This document shows, in pieces, positions 1-10,710 of a stretch of 64,000 nt of DNA (positions within the stretch are counted from its first letter, which is position 1; the number at the start of each line of letters is the position of its first letter). A model generated the notes under the pieces. It ran no database searches. It was not told where the DNA came from and saw nothing but the letters and a program-made list of their open reading frames with translations. The stretch comes from Eustoma russellianum (lineage: Eukaryota > Streptophyta > Magnoliopsida > Gentianales > Gentianaceae), in contig AP025065.1 in assembly GCA_036186865.1 (NCBI GenBank), positions 5,391,421 through 5,455,420 on the forward strand, written 5' to 3'. The translations under genes and the position numbers were made by a program.

Positions 1-154
1 CTATCTTTCTGAAGAGTCACTTTATAGCCAATTTTCATACTTTCACGTAATTTGAAAGTGGCTATAGAGCGAGTGTCTTGGAGTCGGAGTACTCCTTTCG
101 GTAGCCATTATTTCTGTTTTTTTAAGGCGGGACAAGTTTCCGCGCAAAGTACTA

Positions 155-298
155 TTGGCAAATTATGAGGTCTCCAATCACGCGTCGCCATGTGTACAAA
201 AACAGTTTTTTTTTTAAAATATAACACCCCCTTTCTTAAAAACTGCTTTTGTCTAGGTGGCAGCGCGCAATTGGAGGCCTCATAATTTGCCTCGCTTT
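155..298. repeat. MITE-like inverted-repeat element, copy 1
   Basis: Two arms of about 50 nt flank a short A/T-rich centre. The left arm reads GGCAAATTATGAGGTCTCCA and the right arm is its near-complement, ending GCCTCATAATTTGCCTCGC. A second copy with the same arms lies at 47481-47620 and a single arm at about 52515-52560. Multiple copies, full-length dyad symmetry and no coding capacity fit a MITE or other foldback element. I cannot assign a superfamily because the exact termini and target duplications are unclear. Confidence 0.6.
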
Positions 299-756
299 TA
301 ACTTCCTGAACCGTGATAGGGATTTTCTGCAACGCAAAAATAGGAAACAAAATCACAGCATATGTTTCCAAATACTTTAATTAGACGTTTTAAAATAAAT
401 GCTCTTCTTTGACAGATTTTGAATTGAGCTTTCTATATTTGAAAACAAAAAGCTCCCTTAAGTCACTTTTGGTATAATATGCATAAATAATAATATGATG
501 ATTGTGAAACGGAAAAAATTATAGCAAATACTATGTTGATTTTGTAAATAAGCTGATAATCTGGAACAGGTTTGTTCCACAAAAAATCTTATACTGGGAC
601 GAAGAAATATTAAAATTTTCCCACTTGTAGACTTACACAGATTTCATATTATTAGACGTTACTTACAAAATATATCCGTGCATAGGAGACAGAAGAAAAG
701 GAAAAAAACCAGAAAAAGTTAAATTACCGAAATCCTAAAATATATCGGGTATCTAT
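299..756. other. AT-rich intergenic stretch
   Basis: I see no coding sequence, RNA gene or repeat I can support here. It lies between the MITE-like element and the probable solo LTR. Confidence 0.5.
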
Positions 757-1642
757 TGTTGGAATTAATTTGTGACACGTGTAATGCGCAGCACGTTGAT
801 TAAGTAAACACAAAGTAATCATAAGATGGACATTATGTATGATAATTTTCAATGTCACATATGTCACGTAATAATATTAATTATTGCGTAAAATATTCAC
901 ACGTTAAGTGATCACTGGCGCGTGCTCATGGATGTATAGTGTAGTGTAAAATGGAAACCCCGAATATCTAGAAAGTCATATAGTCAGAGACCACAATGGA
1001 TGTGCTCAAAGTGCAACAACCATAAAGTGTACGACGTCTGGTCCCCGAGGACGACAACCCACGTATGGTTAGTAGATAAGGTTTGGTACATATTATGAAA
1101 TACTAAATAATATTAAATATTAAATATTAAATATTAATATTTATTATTAAATATCAAATAATATTTAATGTTGGATAAAGATCACTTGATGATAGCATCA
1201 AGTATATACTCCTTTGGTGATAAAGATGATAAAGAGTTCTCATCTATAAAGGAAAAGGATTTGGTTGTCATCATAACTCCGAATCTTATCACCATCACGA
1301 TTCTCCCTCCATTTAAAGTAGGAGGGTCTTCACCTCCTCACACAGTTACAAAGGTAGCCAGCCATAGAGGGAAATGGAGAGGGAGTGCCGACTTTTTCTA
1401 TACAGCCCACATTGTCTAGCCTCTCCATCGAGTAAAACAGTGAATTGTTGAATCCGTTCAAGAGGTACATCAACAATTGGTGGGAGGTCGTGAATCCTTA
1501 GATGATGCCAGATTCATCAAGCAGCAGGACATACATGGTGAGCAGATCATATCAAACATGGAGTAAGGTAAAATTCCGCCTTTTGTTACTTTGTCCGCAA
1601 TTAAACGTTTTTTAATTAGAGATTTATCAAATAAATCCAACA
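757..1642 (+). mobile_element. Probable solo LTR
   Basis: The segment begins TGTTGGAATTAATT and ends AAATAAATCCAACA, so it has TG...CA ends with TGTTGGA/TCCAACA short inverted termini typical of an LTR. Flanking 5-mers are TCTAT and TATAT, a possible decayed target duplication. A TATA-like box (CTATAAAGGAAAAG) lies at about 1242-1256. No primer-binding site or polyprotein adjoins it, so a solo LTR is the simplest reading. It could instead be an LTR of a truncated element. Confidence 0.5.
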
Positions 1643-1650
1643 TATATAAG

Positions 1651-1755
1651 GTTTCTCCGACCAGTAATTGTATTTTACTCTGAAATTGACTATTAATTTC
1701 TCCGACCAGTAATTGTATTTTATTCTAGAATTAACTATTAATTTCTCCGATCCTA
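1651..1755. repeat. Short tandem duplication, unit about 46-56 bp
   Basis: The phrase TTTCTCCGACCAGTAATTG followed by an A/T-rich segment occurs twice in a row, and a third partial start (TTTCTCCGATCC) follows. It lies just upstream of element A. No function is visible. Confidence 0.7.
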
Positions 1756-2874
1756 AACATAAATTTTTGTTGAAGAGTCATTTAGTTTACGGAAAATGGT
1801 GAAAAGATCAATTTTCGTTTTCATTTCCAATGTTGCCAATTTTAAGTACTTTTGGTTTATGAGCTGTACATTTAATTAAAGCAAATTAGTAAAAACATTT
1901 GCTTTCTCTTCCTATTCAGAATAAACGGTACTATAGTTTAAGACATCCTATAATATTAAAATCAACTTATAAAATGTTAAAGATAATGGCTAAAGGTGTG
2001 GCTGCAGGTGTTACGCCCCGCACCCTCCGTAGAATAATTAAGAGATAAAAAAAAAGGAATTAAATGAGATTAATGACGGTCAACCGTAATTAATTACGAA
2101 TTAAATAATAGGATTAATGGGAATTAATTGAGGGTTTAAATATTGAAATTAATGAGGATTTAATTTTGAATTAAATATTAGGATTTATCCTTTAAGATAA
2201 ATAGGGAAATAGGGTATAATTTAGAAACTCCAAACTTTTCCCTAAATCCTTATTCAACTGACAAGCGTCAGTTTTCCCCCTCACAAAACAGAAGAGACGC
2301 CGCCCCCTTCATTCCATAGGCGATTTCCTCTCCTTCCAACCCTTGAGAAGATAGCTTCAAGGTCTTCGATCCGTTCTCCATTCGTTCTTCATTCCTTTCT
2401 TCGAGCAATCAAAGGCAAGTAATCTACTTATAAGTTTTTTACGATTTGCGAAAGAGAAAGGGTCTATTTTGATATCAATTTGGATCACCATGCAGTAATT
2501 TCTCTATGTGAATCTACTTGTGAGATCTATGTGTTTTGGTTTGAGATTTGGCCATTATATGTTGAAATCTTGTTCGTTGATTGTTGTTTATATGAGATCA
2601 TGTAAATCCCAATCCCTTGAACCCTACCTTGTTGATAATGGTGGTTGAAGGGAGGGGAGAGTGAAAAGATTTGATCTTTGGGTTGATTTGATAAGTACTT
2701 TGAGTGCTAGGCTTGAATCCGTAAATCGTATGCTAAAGATGTTGTCTTGGGTGATTTTAGGATGGATTGATAGTGGGAAATAGGCTTGGAATGGTTTTGA
2801 AGGAAGTTGGGGTCGAATTGGGGGTTATTTCTGCAGTTTCTGCAGAAAATTGCAGAATGGTGTTCTGGAACGGG

Positions 2875-3060
2875 GACGTCGATCGATCGACGTCAGGGTA
2901 TGACGTACGTCGATCGATCGACGTATAGCAAGTGAGGGTATGACGTGCCTCAGAAGGACGTAGATCGATCGACGTAGGATGAGTGAGAGTTCGACGTGCC
3001 TCAGATGAACGTCGATCGATCGACGTAGATTGAGTGAGAGATCGACGTCAGGGTATGACG
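2875..3060. repeat. Cluster of GATCGATC-core palindromes
   Basis: Four near-perfect 18-20 bp palindromes share the core TCGATCGATCGA and have ACG/CGT arms: 2875-2894, 2906-2925, 2957-2976 and 3009-3026. The spacers carry repeated phrases such as GAGTGAGAG and GTATGACGT. The same core with different arms occurs in element E LTRs and at 41871-42140. Confidence 0.9.
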
Positions 3061-3559
3061 TCAACCAGTTTTGTGGAAAAGTAAGGGAAGAAAGAGGGAA
3101 ACTAGGGGATCCTTTGGGTGACCTTAGGGACTTGTTAGGACCTGATTAGGACTAGTCTAAGTCTTGGGAACATGACTTAAGATGGTGAATCAAGTTTGGA
3201 GAATTTGAAGGGTGTTCGAATCGGGGTTCAACTTGGATGACTTAGGAGGGTTAGGAGATGAACGTACAAGGTGTTTGAGAGTTCAATGAAGGATGGTCAG
3301 GGACACTTGCCTTAGGTTGTGAACCTTAGAATCAGGAATAAGTGTGGACGAGATGGTTGAAGCTTAAGTTATGGTGTGTAAATTAGCGAAAGCTTGTGTG
3401 TTTCTTATACTTGCGCATGTGTACGTGAACTACTTATGTGAATGTGAATTGCATACGAGAATGAGAAATGAGAATGAAATGAGGAGTCTTGCATCATGGC
3501 ACGTGCATCGCATATGGTTTTAAAAAGAGAGGTGTTTCGGCGCCGATTTGCGAAGGTGA

Positions 3560-3839
3560 CCTACAGTGTTAACCGGAATGGAAATTTAAGCCGGGGTGCA
3601 CTGTAGGGCACAAAAGACTGTAACGTTAACCGGGATGGAAATTTAAGCCGGGGTGCGTTACAGGGTATAAAGTCCTCTACAATGTTAATCGGGATGGAAA
3701 TATAAGCCGAGGTGCATTGTAGAGTTTTACGAGTCTGTGATGTTAATCGGGATGGAAATATAAGCCGAGGTGCATCACAGAGCATAACGAGCCTGTAACG
3801 TTAACCGGGATGGAAATATAAGCCGGGGTGCGTTACAGG
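3560..3839. repeat. Five tandem covarying hairpins, about 58-bp pitch
   Basis: Hairpins lie at 3560-3607, 3618-3663, 3675-3724, 3735-3780 and 3792-3839. Outer stems are CTACAGTG/CACTGTAG, CTGTAACG/CGTTACAG, CTACAATG/CATTGTAG, CTGTGATG/CATCACAG and CTGTAACG/CGTTACAG. The inner stem is CCGG/CCGG in copies 1, 2 and 5 and TCGG/CCGA in copies 3 and 4. The loop ATGGAAATWTAAG is nearly constant. Both arms change together, so pairing is retained in every copy. Confidence 0.9.
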
Positions 3840-5122
3840 ATTACGAGTTACGAGACCGGACATTGTGACATGCATTGCACTGATTTGAAAGGAAATGGCT
3901 CATGCATTTGTGACTGAGTAGTGTAGTGCATATTTTGACATGCATCACGAGAGTCAATGTGGTATGAATGTGAGTGTTATTTGATTGCCAATGAATTGTT
4001 ATTTGCGTGCAAACTGCTGTATTTGCTTTATACGTTATTTGTTGTTATATTTGAAAGTTACAAGACATGTGCCCCACAATTCCCTTGAATTATATATATA
4101 TATTACTCATGTCTTGCCATGTGTTGATCCCGTATGTCTTATAAGCGGGTTACTTGTCAGCGTTTTTCGCTAAGGGTACTGCCTTTGTGTTACAGGAGAA
4201 CCCGAGTACGATATGATCTTTATTAAGGATGACGGCGAGGGGGCTGAATGGGATACATAGAGGCATGTTGGGAGCTAGATGAAACAGTTGTTAATTATTT
4301 CAGTTCTTTCATACACTTGAGGATTAGTTCGTTATTACTGTGACAACCCTTAGAGATGTTATTATCATTTGATGTATTGAATTGTTGGTGATGATTTAAG
4401 TTCGTGAGATATGTTTCCGCACTTGTTTCTCTTACGTCATTGCTGATGTGTATTCGAGAGATGAGACGTCTTGTAGTCTTCTCAGTAAGCTACGACGGGT
4501 GTACCGGTTCGGATTCCGCTGTCCGGGTCGGGGCGCTACAGCAGGCATGTGAGATTCATATGCAGAACATATGGAGGAATCAGTAGGATAATGCTGATCA
4601 AATGGTTGTAATGTGTGATTGACAACTTAAGGAGCCGTGTGAAGTTGAAATTGTAGCGGAAAATATTTTGGAAGTGTGGTGATCCGGCAGTTGAAGGCGT
4701 TGAAGCGCAGTGCAGGAGTTGGAGTGCGCTGAAGAGGAAGAAGGAAGATATTTTAGCGGGACTTGTGTTTTAAATGTGTGAAGGTACATTTTTGCCCTTA
4801 CAGTTGTGTTTGTAGTGGTAGTTAATAGAAGGGCATTTTGGTCATTGTTTGTGTTCCTTCTTCTTCAGAAAAACAGTTATACCCGTTTGTATAAAGTGCA
4901 GCTGGTGCACCGAATTCATTTTTTCAAGCAATTGAGATATTTTTGAGTTTCTCTCTCCATCTCTTCTCAGCTCCTTTCGTTGATTGCTTCTCTAATTGAT
5001 TGCTCAATGAGTTGAGCATGAATTCTTTTGTTTCTTGAATTCTTGATTTGCTCTAGTCACTTGATTGAGTTGTCGTCTTTGTGCACCAACTAAATTGTTG
5101 CATTCATCGTTGATTTTCTGCA

Positions 5123-5134
5123 TAGTATCAGAGA
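5123..5134 (+). promoter_or_regulatory. Primer-binding site of element A
   Basis: TAGTATCAGAG directly follows the 5' LTR. The usual copia site complementary to initiator methionine tRNA is TGGTATCAGAG, so the second base is altered. Confidence 0.8.
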
Positions 5135-5141
5135 GTAATTC

Positions 5142-5907
5142 ATGAATTTTGGAACATTCATGACAACAAACAACAACTGCAGCAGTCCTGCAGTTTCTTC
5201 ACCATCTAGTTCTAGTGTGGATCCGATTGATGATCCATTTTTCATTCATCCTAGTGACAGTCCGTCTGTGGTTTTGGTGCAACCACTACTGGATGGAAAT
5301 AATTACCATAGCTGGAGCAGATCTATGAGGAGAGCGCTTGAATCAAAGAACAAATTGGCTTTGTGGACGGTACAATTTAGAAGCCATTGGAAAGAGCACG
5401 CAGGTACAATGCGTGGATTAAGGCGAACAACATGGTAGCCTCCTGGTTAGTGAATGCTTTAATTGCTACTATTAGACAAAGTGTTATTTGGTTAGACTCT
5501 GCTATAGATATTTGGAATGATTTGAAGTTTAGATATGGAAATGCCGACTCCTTTAGGTTGTCTGATCTGCAAGAGGAGTTTTATACAATCAGACAAGGTA
5601 GCAGTAATGTAACTGAGTATTATACAAGAATTAAAAGTGTTTGGGAGGAATTGTTTGTCTTAAGATCCATCCCTGCATGTAGGTGTCATGGATGCACTTG
5701 TAATCTTACGGCTGAAGTAAATAAATTCATTGAGAATGACTGTGTTATCAAGTTTTTGAAGGGATTAAATGATGAGTTCGAGACGGTTAAGTCACAAGTG
5801 CTTGTATCTACTCCTTTACCTGACCTCAAGACAGCCTTTGCCATGGCTGTTAAGTTGGAGACGAAAATAAATTATTTTGGTGTTCAAGGATCGTTCTCCA
5901 ACAATCC
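5142..5907 (+). pseudogene. Element A gag, 5' part (copia gag)
   Basis: The reading starts at an ATG 19 nt after the LTR (MNFGTFM). The first 75 codons contain PIDDPFFIHPSDSPSVV and LLDGNNYHSWSR, the start of the plant copia gag seen also in element C at 59331. A frameshift at about 5360-5390 moves the gag sequence to another frame, which runs through IKANNMVASWLVNALI, FRYGNADSFRLSDL and VTEYYTRIKSVWEEL up to 5907. There it is cut by the insertion of element B; gag resumes at 14095. Gag forms the virus-like particle around element RNA; this copy cannot make a full product. Confidence 0.85.
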
Positions 5908-7363
5908 TGTTAGTGTATGTGCCCTAGGCCATGATTTGGATATTTATGTCATGCATTTATTATTAATAAAAGAGGTTTTATTATCATTATTGTTGGTTAG
6001 TATGTTACACAATTTTGATATATGTCCCTGATTCATTATTGTTATAGAGATAAAATAATTTATAATCAGTATGAGTATTGATTTGATAATCATGAGATGA
6101 TTATGTGTATGGTGATACGAATCAATCTCATAGATACTTGTTAGAGAACAGTGTATTGGATAGACCCATCATGAGATTACTACATGGATTAGCGTCATAA
6201 GTAAATCTCGTGATAGTCATGTTTTAATCATTTGACTTGAGATTGTCATAGTTTCCAACATAAGGACTATTATATTTTGACATGATCAAACGTTATTCGT
6301 AACTGGATAATAATAAAGGTCATGATTGAATGTGATAGAAATTATGTAGAGGATATTGAACAATCAAGATAGAATTTGTCCCTCTCTTTCGAGAGAGATA
6401 TCTTTGGGCCCCTCAATTAGTGAGAATGTGAAATGCATGGCCGTGCTCAAATGAATTGATAGTGTGATCAATATCATTTGTTTTATCAGTCTACTTAGAG
6501 ATCGAGTAATCATATGTTTGAACAATATAAGTATGACGCTGACCATGACTTATGTTCAAACTAGATATCGTGTGACAAAGGGATTGATGCATGTACTATT
6601 GTTAGGCTAGTTGGACTTTACTCGTATTAATTGGGTAGCTGTAATGCCTTGCTAGAGGCCAATTACGACTTGTTGGTTTAATAGCGATTTAATCAACTGC
6701 CAATTAATATGGGCCTATCGGGTCACATACAAGAATGCGTATGGCTGAGATTAATAATATTAATAATATTAATATTGGATATTAATTATTATTATTATTA
6801 TTATTATCGTTTTTAATATTAATAATATTAATATTGGATATTAATTATTATTATTATTATTAATTTCGTTTTTTTATGTATATATTTATATCATCGGATA
6901 ATAACAGAGAATCCATATTTGATATGGATTTTGATTGGTTTTATCTAATCCTAACAGAATCCGTATCTGGTACGGATTTTGATAGCGTTAACAAATCCGA
7001 TCTGCAATCGGATTTTTATATCTATATATATGTATGGAGCTTGGCGTATCTCACATACCAAGCAATTAGAAAAAAACGAAAGAACAGAAAACGAAACCCT
7101 AGAATCGTTTTTGTGAAAAACCGAGTTCTTCAGCCGCGCCGTTTGAAGAGCTAGCACTCCAGGCGGAAGCGTTCGTGTGGATACCGACAGAGGGTGTTCG
7201 TGATTTCGCACCTCTTCCATCTGCAGATTTTGAATATACGGAGGTAATTTTTGATTTCTTTTGTCGAATTAAACGAACAACATGGATCCTTGGTAGGAAA
7301 TCGGAGATCAAGTTTTTGTTTTCCGCTGCGCGTTTTGCAGTGATCTCGGTTGATTTCCTAACA
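5908..7363 (+). repeat. 5' LTR of element B
   Basis: Starts TGTTAGTGTATGTGCCC and ends TTGATTTCCTAACA, 1,456 bp. It contains a (TTA)n stretch duplicated internally at about 6753-6870. Its partner is at 12638-14089. Short ORFs in it are repeated in the 3' LTR and are not genes. Confidence 0.95.
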
Positions 7364-7364
7364 G

Positions 7365-7376
7365 TGGTATCAGAGA
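7365..7376 (+). promoter_or_regulatory. Primer-binding site of element B
   Basis: TGGTATCAGAGA lies one base after the LTR. It is complementary to the 3' end of initiator methionine tRNA, the standard copia primer. Confidence 0.9.
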
Positions 7377-9035
7377 CACTTGTTGTCTCGTTTAAATCGA
7401 CTATCTCATGCTTATGTGTTTGCTGTTTTTCGTATGGCATGATATGTATAAAACAGTAATTCGATTTCATATGATGAGAGAAGAATGGTGTTTTTCAATT
7501 CGTTTTCATGAGATGATTTGTATACGGCGGTAATCGTTTGTCATGTGATGATCAAAACCGATTTTGTTTATATTAGATATAATCACACGATATGTGTAAA
7601 ACCTTATTCGAATGTCATCTGGTGATATCGGATTGATGTTTTCAATTCGTTTTCATCAGATGTTATAATTCGAGATTGTTATATGTGATATAAAGTTTTC
7701 GTTTTTCATGAGATGATCAAAAACGATTATGTTTATATCGATATGAACAACCGATTGATGGTTCTATTTTCGTGTTTCGAAAGACAGATTATCAATTCGA
7801 TGATGATTTAGATTTCTAGTTTCGGATGAAGATTATCAATTTGATTGATATTCTGTTTTAAGGTTTGCGAATGACAGCCATCGATTCGATCGATGCTTCT
7901 ATAAGGGTTTACACGTAATCAAAACAGTAAGATCGTTAATATGATTGACGCGTCTGTGTTAGGGTTTCGAAAAGAAAATTATCAATGCGATTGATACTTT
8001 CTGTTTGGCTTATGCGTACGCCCTATAGTTCGTTACCGTGACATTAAGAATGTTAATATATATTTGTTTGTTATAATATGTTTGTGTAAAATATATTATA
8101 ATTGTTGATGTCTTTGCATGGTGCATAGCATGGCCTCAGGACCTATGTGATTGACTTAGTCATATTTCTGTTTTGGGTTATTATGGCCTGCGTGCCGCTG
8201 TAGTTTTTGTTGTATTTTATTATACAATTAGTTAGGTTTTTCTTTATTATTGTAATAAATGAAGAATCAAGCTACAAAAGTGGTGATGGCGACACATACC
8301 AAGGACGAGTGGATTCCATGGAGATGGAGGCACGAGCTCAAGACAAGAAGATATGTATCATTGCAAATGTTGTAATAGGAAGTCTTTCACATAGGGTTTC
8401 CTTTATGATCTTCATTTGGTCTCATGAAGATCATATTTAGTTTGGCCATGCTATGTCACGTTTACATATTTATCATTTTGTATGAGATGCGTGGATGATA
8501 GATTATATATGCATATAGGATGCTACGATATAATGATATGCAATACAAGACATAAACTAAGTTGAATCCCTCATCAATAATTTAAGTCTTTATGCCATCC
8601 ATGTCTTAAATACCTATTAAAACTGGGATTGTATTAAAGTAGGTATTGCCAAAGCAATGTGCTTTAAACATTCCTAGCTACGTAGGATGAGTAATAGTGC
8701 TACTCATATGTTTAAAATTGGTTAGACTTAGTTGGGCTATCAAAACGGTTTTGGGCCCAAGGCATTAGATGGAATCTAACATACAATGATATATGATGTC
8801 ATTATTCCATAAATTCTAAGAGTTACATGAGATGTAATTGGTAAAGAAGTTACCTACCTAAATAACTTAATTTTAAAGCGTCATGCCAAAGCTGAGTTTA
8901 GAATTAAGTCAAATATGGATCTTAGCTCACTAAAATATTTCTTTTGAGGGTTATGTTTTAGTGAGAGTTTTATAAATTTTAACCTCATTATTAATAAAGT
9001 GTTACTTTGCATGTTTTGTAGATCATAAATGGCTG
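7377..9035 (+). other. Untranslated leader of element B with a dyad array
   Basis: About 1.6 kb separates the PBS from gag. At 7790-7996 short inverted repeats with 3-nt centres recur every 45-55 bp: TATCAAT/ATTGATA at 7834-7850, CATCGAT/ATCGATG at 7879-7895, CGTTAAT/ATTGACG at 7934-7950 and TATCAAT/ATTGATA at 7980-7996. Phrases such as TTTCTGTTT and AGGGTTT recur between them. No long ORF is convincing; the one at 8207-8440 has no recognisable content. Confidence 0.7.
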
Positions 9036-9716
9036 CTAATAACAATTCCACCTTATCGCTTGCGATCAATCCTTGAGAAGGAAAAATTAAAAGAATGTGG
9101 GACTAATTTTGTTGATTGGTTTTCGAAACTTGAGAATCGTTCTCAAGCAAGAAAAGAAGTCCTACGTGCTCAATGACCCTGTCCCTGAACCCCCTCCTGC
9201 TGATGCTTTTGTTGCTGTTAAGAACAAATATTAGAAGCATGTGGAAGATTCCAATGACATAGGATGTCTAATGTTGGCAACTATGTGTTCAGGACTTCAG
9301 AAAGACCTGGAACACTTAGAAGCTTATGAGATGAGTGTGCATCTCAAACAAGCTTTCCAACAACAGGCTAGGCAGGATAGGTTCGACACCGCTGTCGCAC
9401 TTTTTGACTGTAAGATGTCTGAAGGTGAATCTGTTAGCGCTCATGTTTTAAAGATGAAAGGCTATATAGATCACCTTGCAAGACTTGGATATCCCCTGAG
9501 TTTGGAACTCGCCACGGATTTGATCCTACACTCTTTGCCTAGCAGTTTTTCTCAGTTCGTTATGAACTACAATATGAATAATATGGAAAAGTCCATTCCT
9601 GAGCTACACGGTATGCTCAAAACTGCTGAGGGGAATATCAAAAATCCTACCCATGTATTGAGTGTCAATATCAAGCCTATGAAAAAGAAAGGAAAAGGCA
9701 AGGGTAAGCCCAAAGG
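9036..9716 (+). pseudogene. Element B gag
   Basis: The likely start is ATG (MAANNNSTLSLAI), typical of one plant copia gag group. A frame break and in-frame stops at about 9070-9240 interrupt the first 70 codons. From 9241 the frame is open through IGCLMLATMCSGLQKDLEHL, HVLKMKGYIDHLARLGYPLS, LILHSLPSSFSQFVMNYNMN and PELHGMLKTAEGNIK to a basic KKKGKGKGKPK tail. This is the UBN2-type capsid domain. The CCHC zinc knuckle that should follow is missing because of the gap at 9717-9726. Confidence 0.88.
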
Positions 9717-9726
9717 NNNNNNNNNN
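9717..9726. other. Assembly gap (10 N)
   Basis: Ten N bases interrupt element B. The protein jumps from the basic gag tail to NCFYVPTMSRNLISVSVLD, which normally lies after the zinc knuckle and protease. In related elements roughly 100 or more codons lie between these points, so the true missing length probably far exceeds 10 bases. Confidence 0.95.
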
Positions 9727-10710
9727 AATTGCTTTTATGTTCCTACTATGAGTAGGAATCTTATTTCAGTGTCTGTTTTGGATGATGAAGGTTATTCATT
9801 TTTAATTAAAAATAAGAAGTGTTCTATTTTTGATAAAAATGACTTGCTTTATTGTATTGCAAGTAGTTATAATGGCATTTATGTCCTTAACCTTGATGAT
9901 TCCAATGACGGTAATATTTATAACATATCTTCAAAGAGAACTAAGTCAAACGAATTAAACCCTGCATATTTATGGCATTGTCGCCTTAGCCATATAAATG
10001 AGAAGCGCGTATCTAAACTCCATCAAGATGGATTATTAGATTCATTTGATTTTGAATCATTTGAAAATTGCGAGTCTTTTTTGCTTGGAAAGATGACAAA
10101 GACCCCTTTTACTGGACATAGTGAAAGGGCTAATGACTTATTAGGCTTGGTACATACAGATGTATGCGGCCCAATCAGCATTAGTGCCAGAGGAGGATTT
10201 CAGTATTTCATTACTTTTACTGATGATTTCAGTAGGTATGGCTATGTCTACCTAATGAAACATAAGTACTGAGTCTTTTGAAATGTTTAGAACTTTTCAA
10301 AATGAAGTACAAAATCAACTTGGTAAGACAATTAAAACACTTCGATCATCGAGGTGGTGAGTATTTGAGCCAAGAATTTGACCAACATCTAAGAAATTGT
10401 GGAATCGTTTCACAGTTGACTCCTCCAGGAACTCCACAATGGAATGGTGTTTTGAAAGGAGAAATCGAACTTTATTAGATATGGTTCGATCTATGATGAG
10501 TCAAGTAGATCTTCCTTTATCTTTTTGGGGTTATGCCTTGGAGACAGCTGCATTCATTTTGAACCGTGTACCATCTAAAGCGGTTGAAAAGACACCATAT
10601 GAGATATGGACTGGTATAAGACCCAGTTTGTCTTTTCTTAAGATTTGGGGTTGTGAAGCTTATGTGAAAAGATTAGGTGTCATGATAAGCTAGCTCCAAA
10701 GTCTATCAAA
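9727..10710 (+). pseudogene. Element B integrase region
   Basis: Contains the gag-pre-integrase segment (LWHCRLSHINEKRV) and the integrase catalytic core (LVHTDVCGPISI, FTDDFSRYGYVYLMKHK). A stop at about 10270 breaks it. The core resumes in other frames with TPPGTPQWNGV, RTLLDMVRSMMSQVDLPLSFWGYALETA and KTPYEIWTG. The second cysteine of the usual HHCC finger is not clear (FENCESFLLGKM where a C-x2-C is expected). Integrase would join element DNA to host DNA; this copy is broken. Confidence 0.88.

Larger units (their letters stand above)
2009..4540 (+). mobile_element. Solo LTR, 2.5 kb, probably Ty3/gypsy type
   Basis: It starts TGTTACGCCCCGCACC and ends GGGTCGGGGCGCTACA, so it has TG...CA with CGCCCCG/CGGGGCG inverted ends. 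It is flanked by an exact 5-bp duplication GCAGG (2004-2008, 4541-4545). No PBS, PPT or polyprotein is present, so this is one long LTR left by recombination. The length and terminal sequence resemble LTRs of chromovirus-type (Tekay/Del) gypsy elements; that assignment is from memory and is inference. It carries two unusual dyad arrays (2875-3060 and 3560-3839). Short ORFs inside it look fortuitous. Confidence 0.85.
1975..5122 (+). repeat. 5' LTR of element A, split by a solo LTR
   Basis: The LTR runs 1975-2008 and resumes at 4546-5122, about 611 bp in all. It starts TGTTAAAGATAATGGC and ends TTTTCTGCA. It matches the 3' LTR at 16309-16911 (about 603 bp) along its length, and this comparison defines the insertion exactly. 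Confidence 0.93.

Noticed and set aside
2825..3064. Minus-strand ORF with repeated RRSIDV
   Set aside because: It is the GATCGATC palindrome array read as protein. The same applies to 20469-20962 and 28909-29381.
3561..3785. Minus-strand ORF with repeated NAPRLKFPSRLTL-like phrases
   Set aside because: It is the five-hairpin array read as protein.
6364..7470. Short ORFs on both strands in the element B 5' LTR
   Set aside because: The same ORFs recur in the 3' LTR at 13094-14151 and show no protein family; they are LTR sequence.
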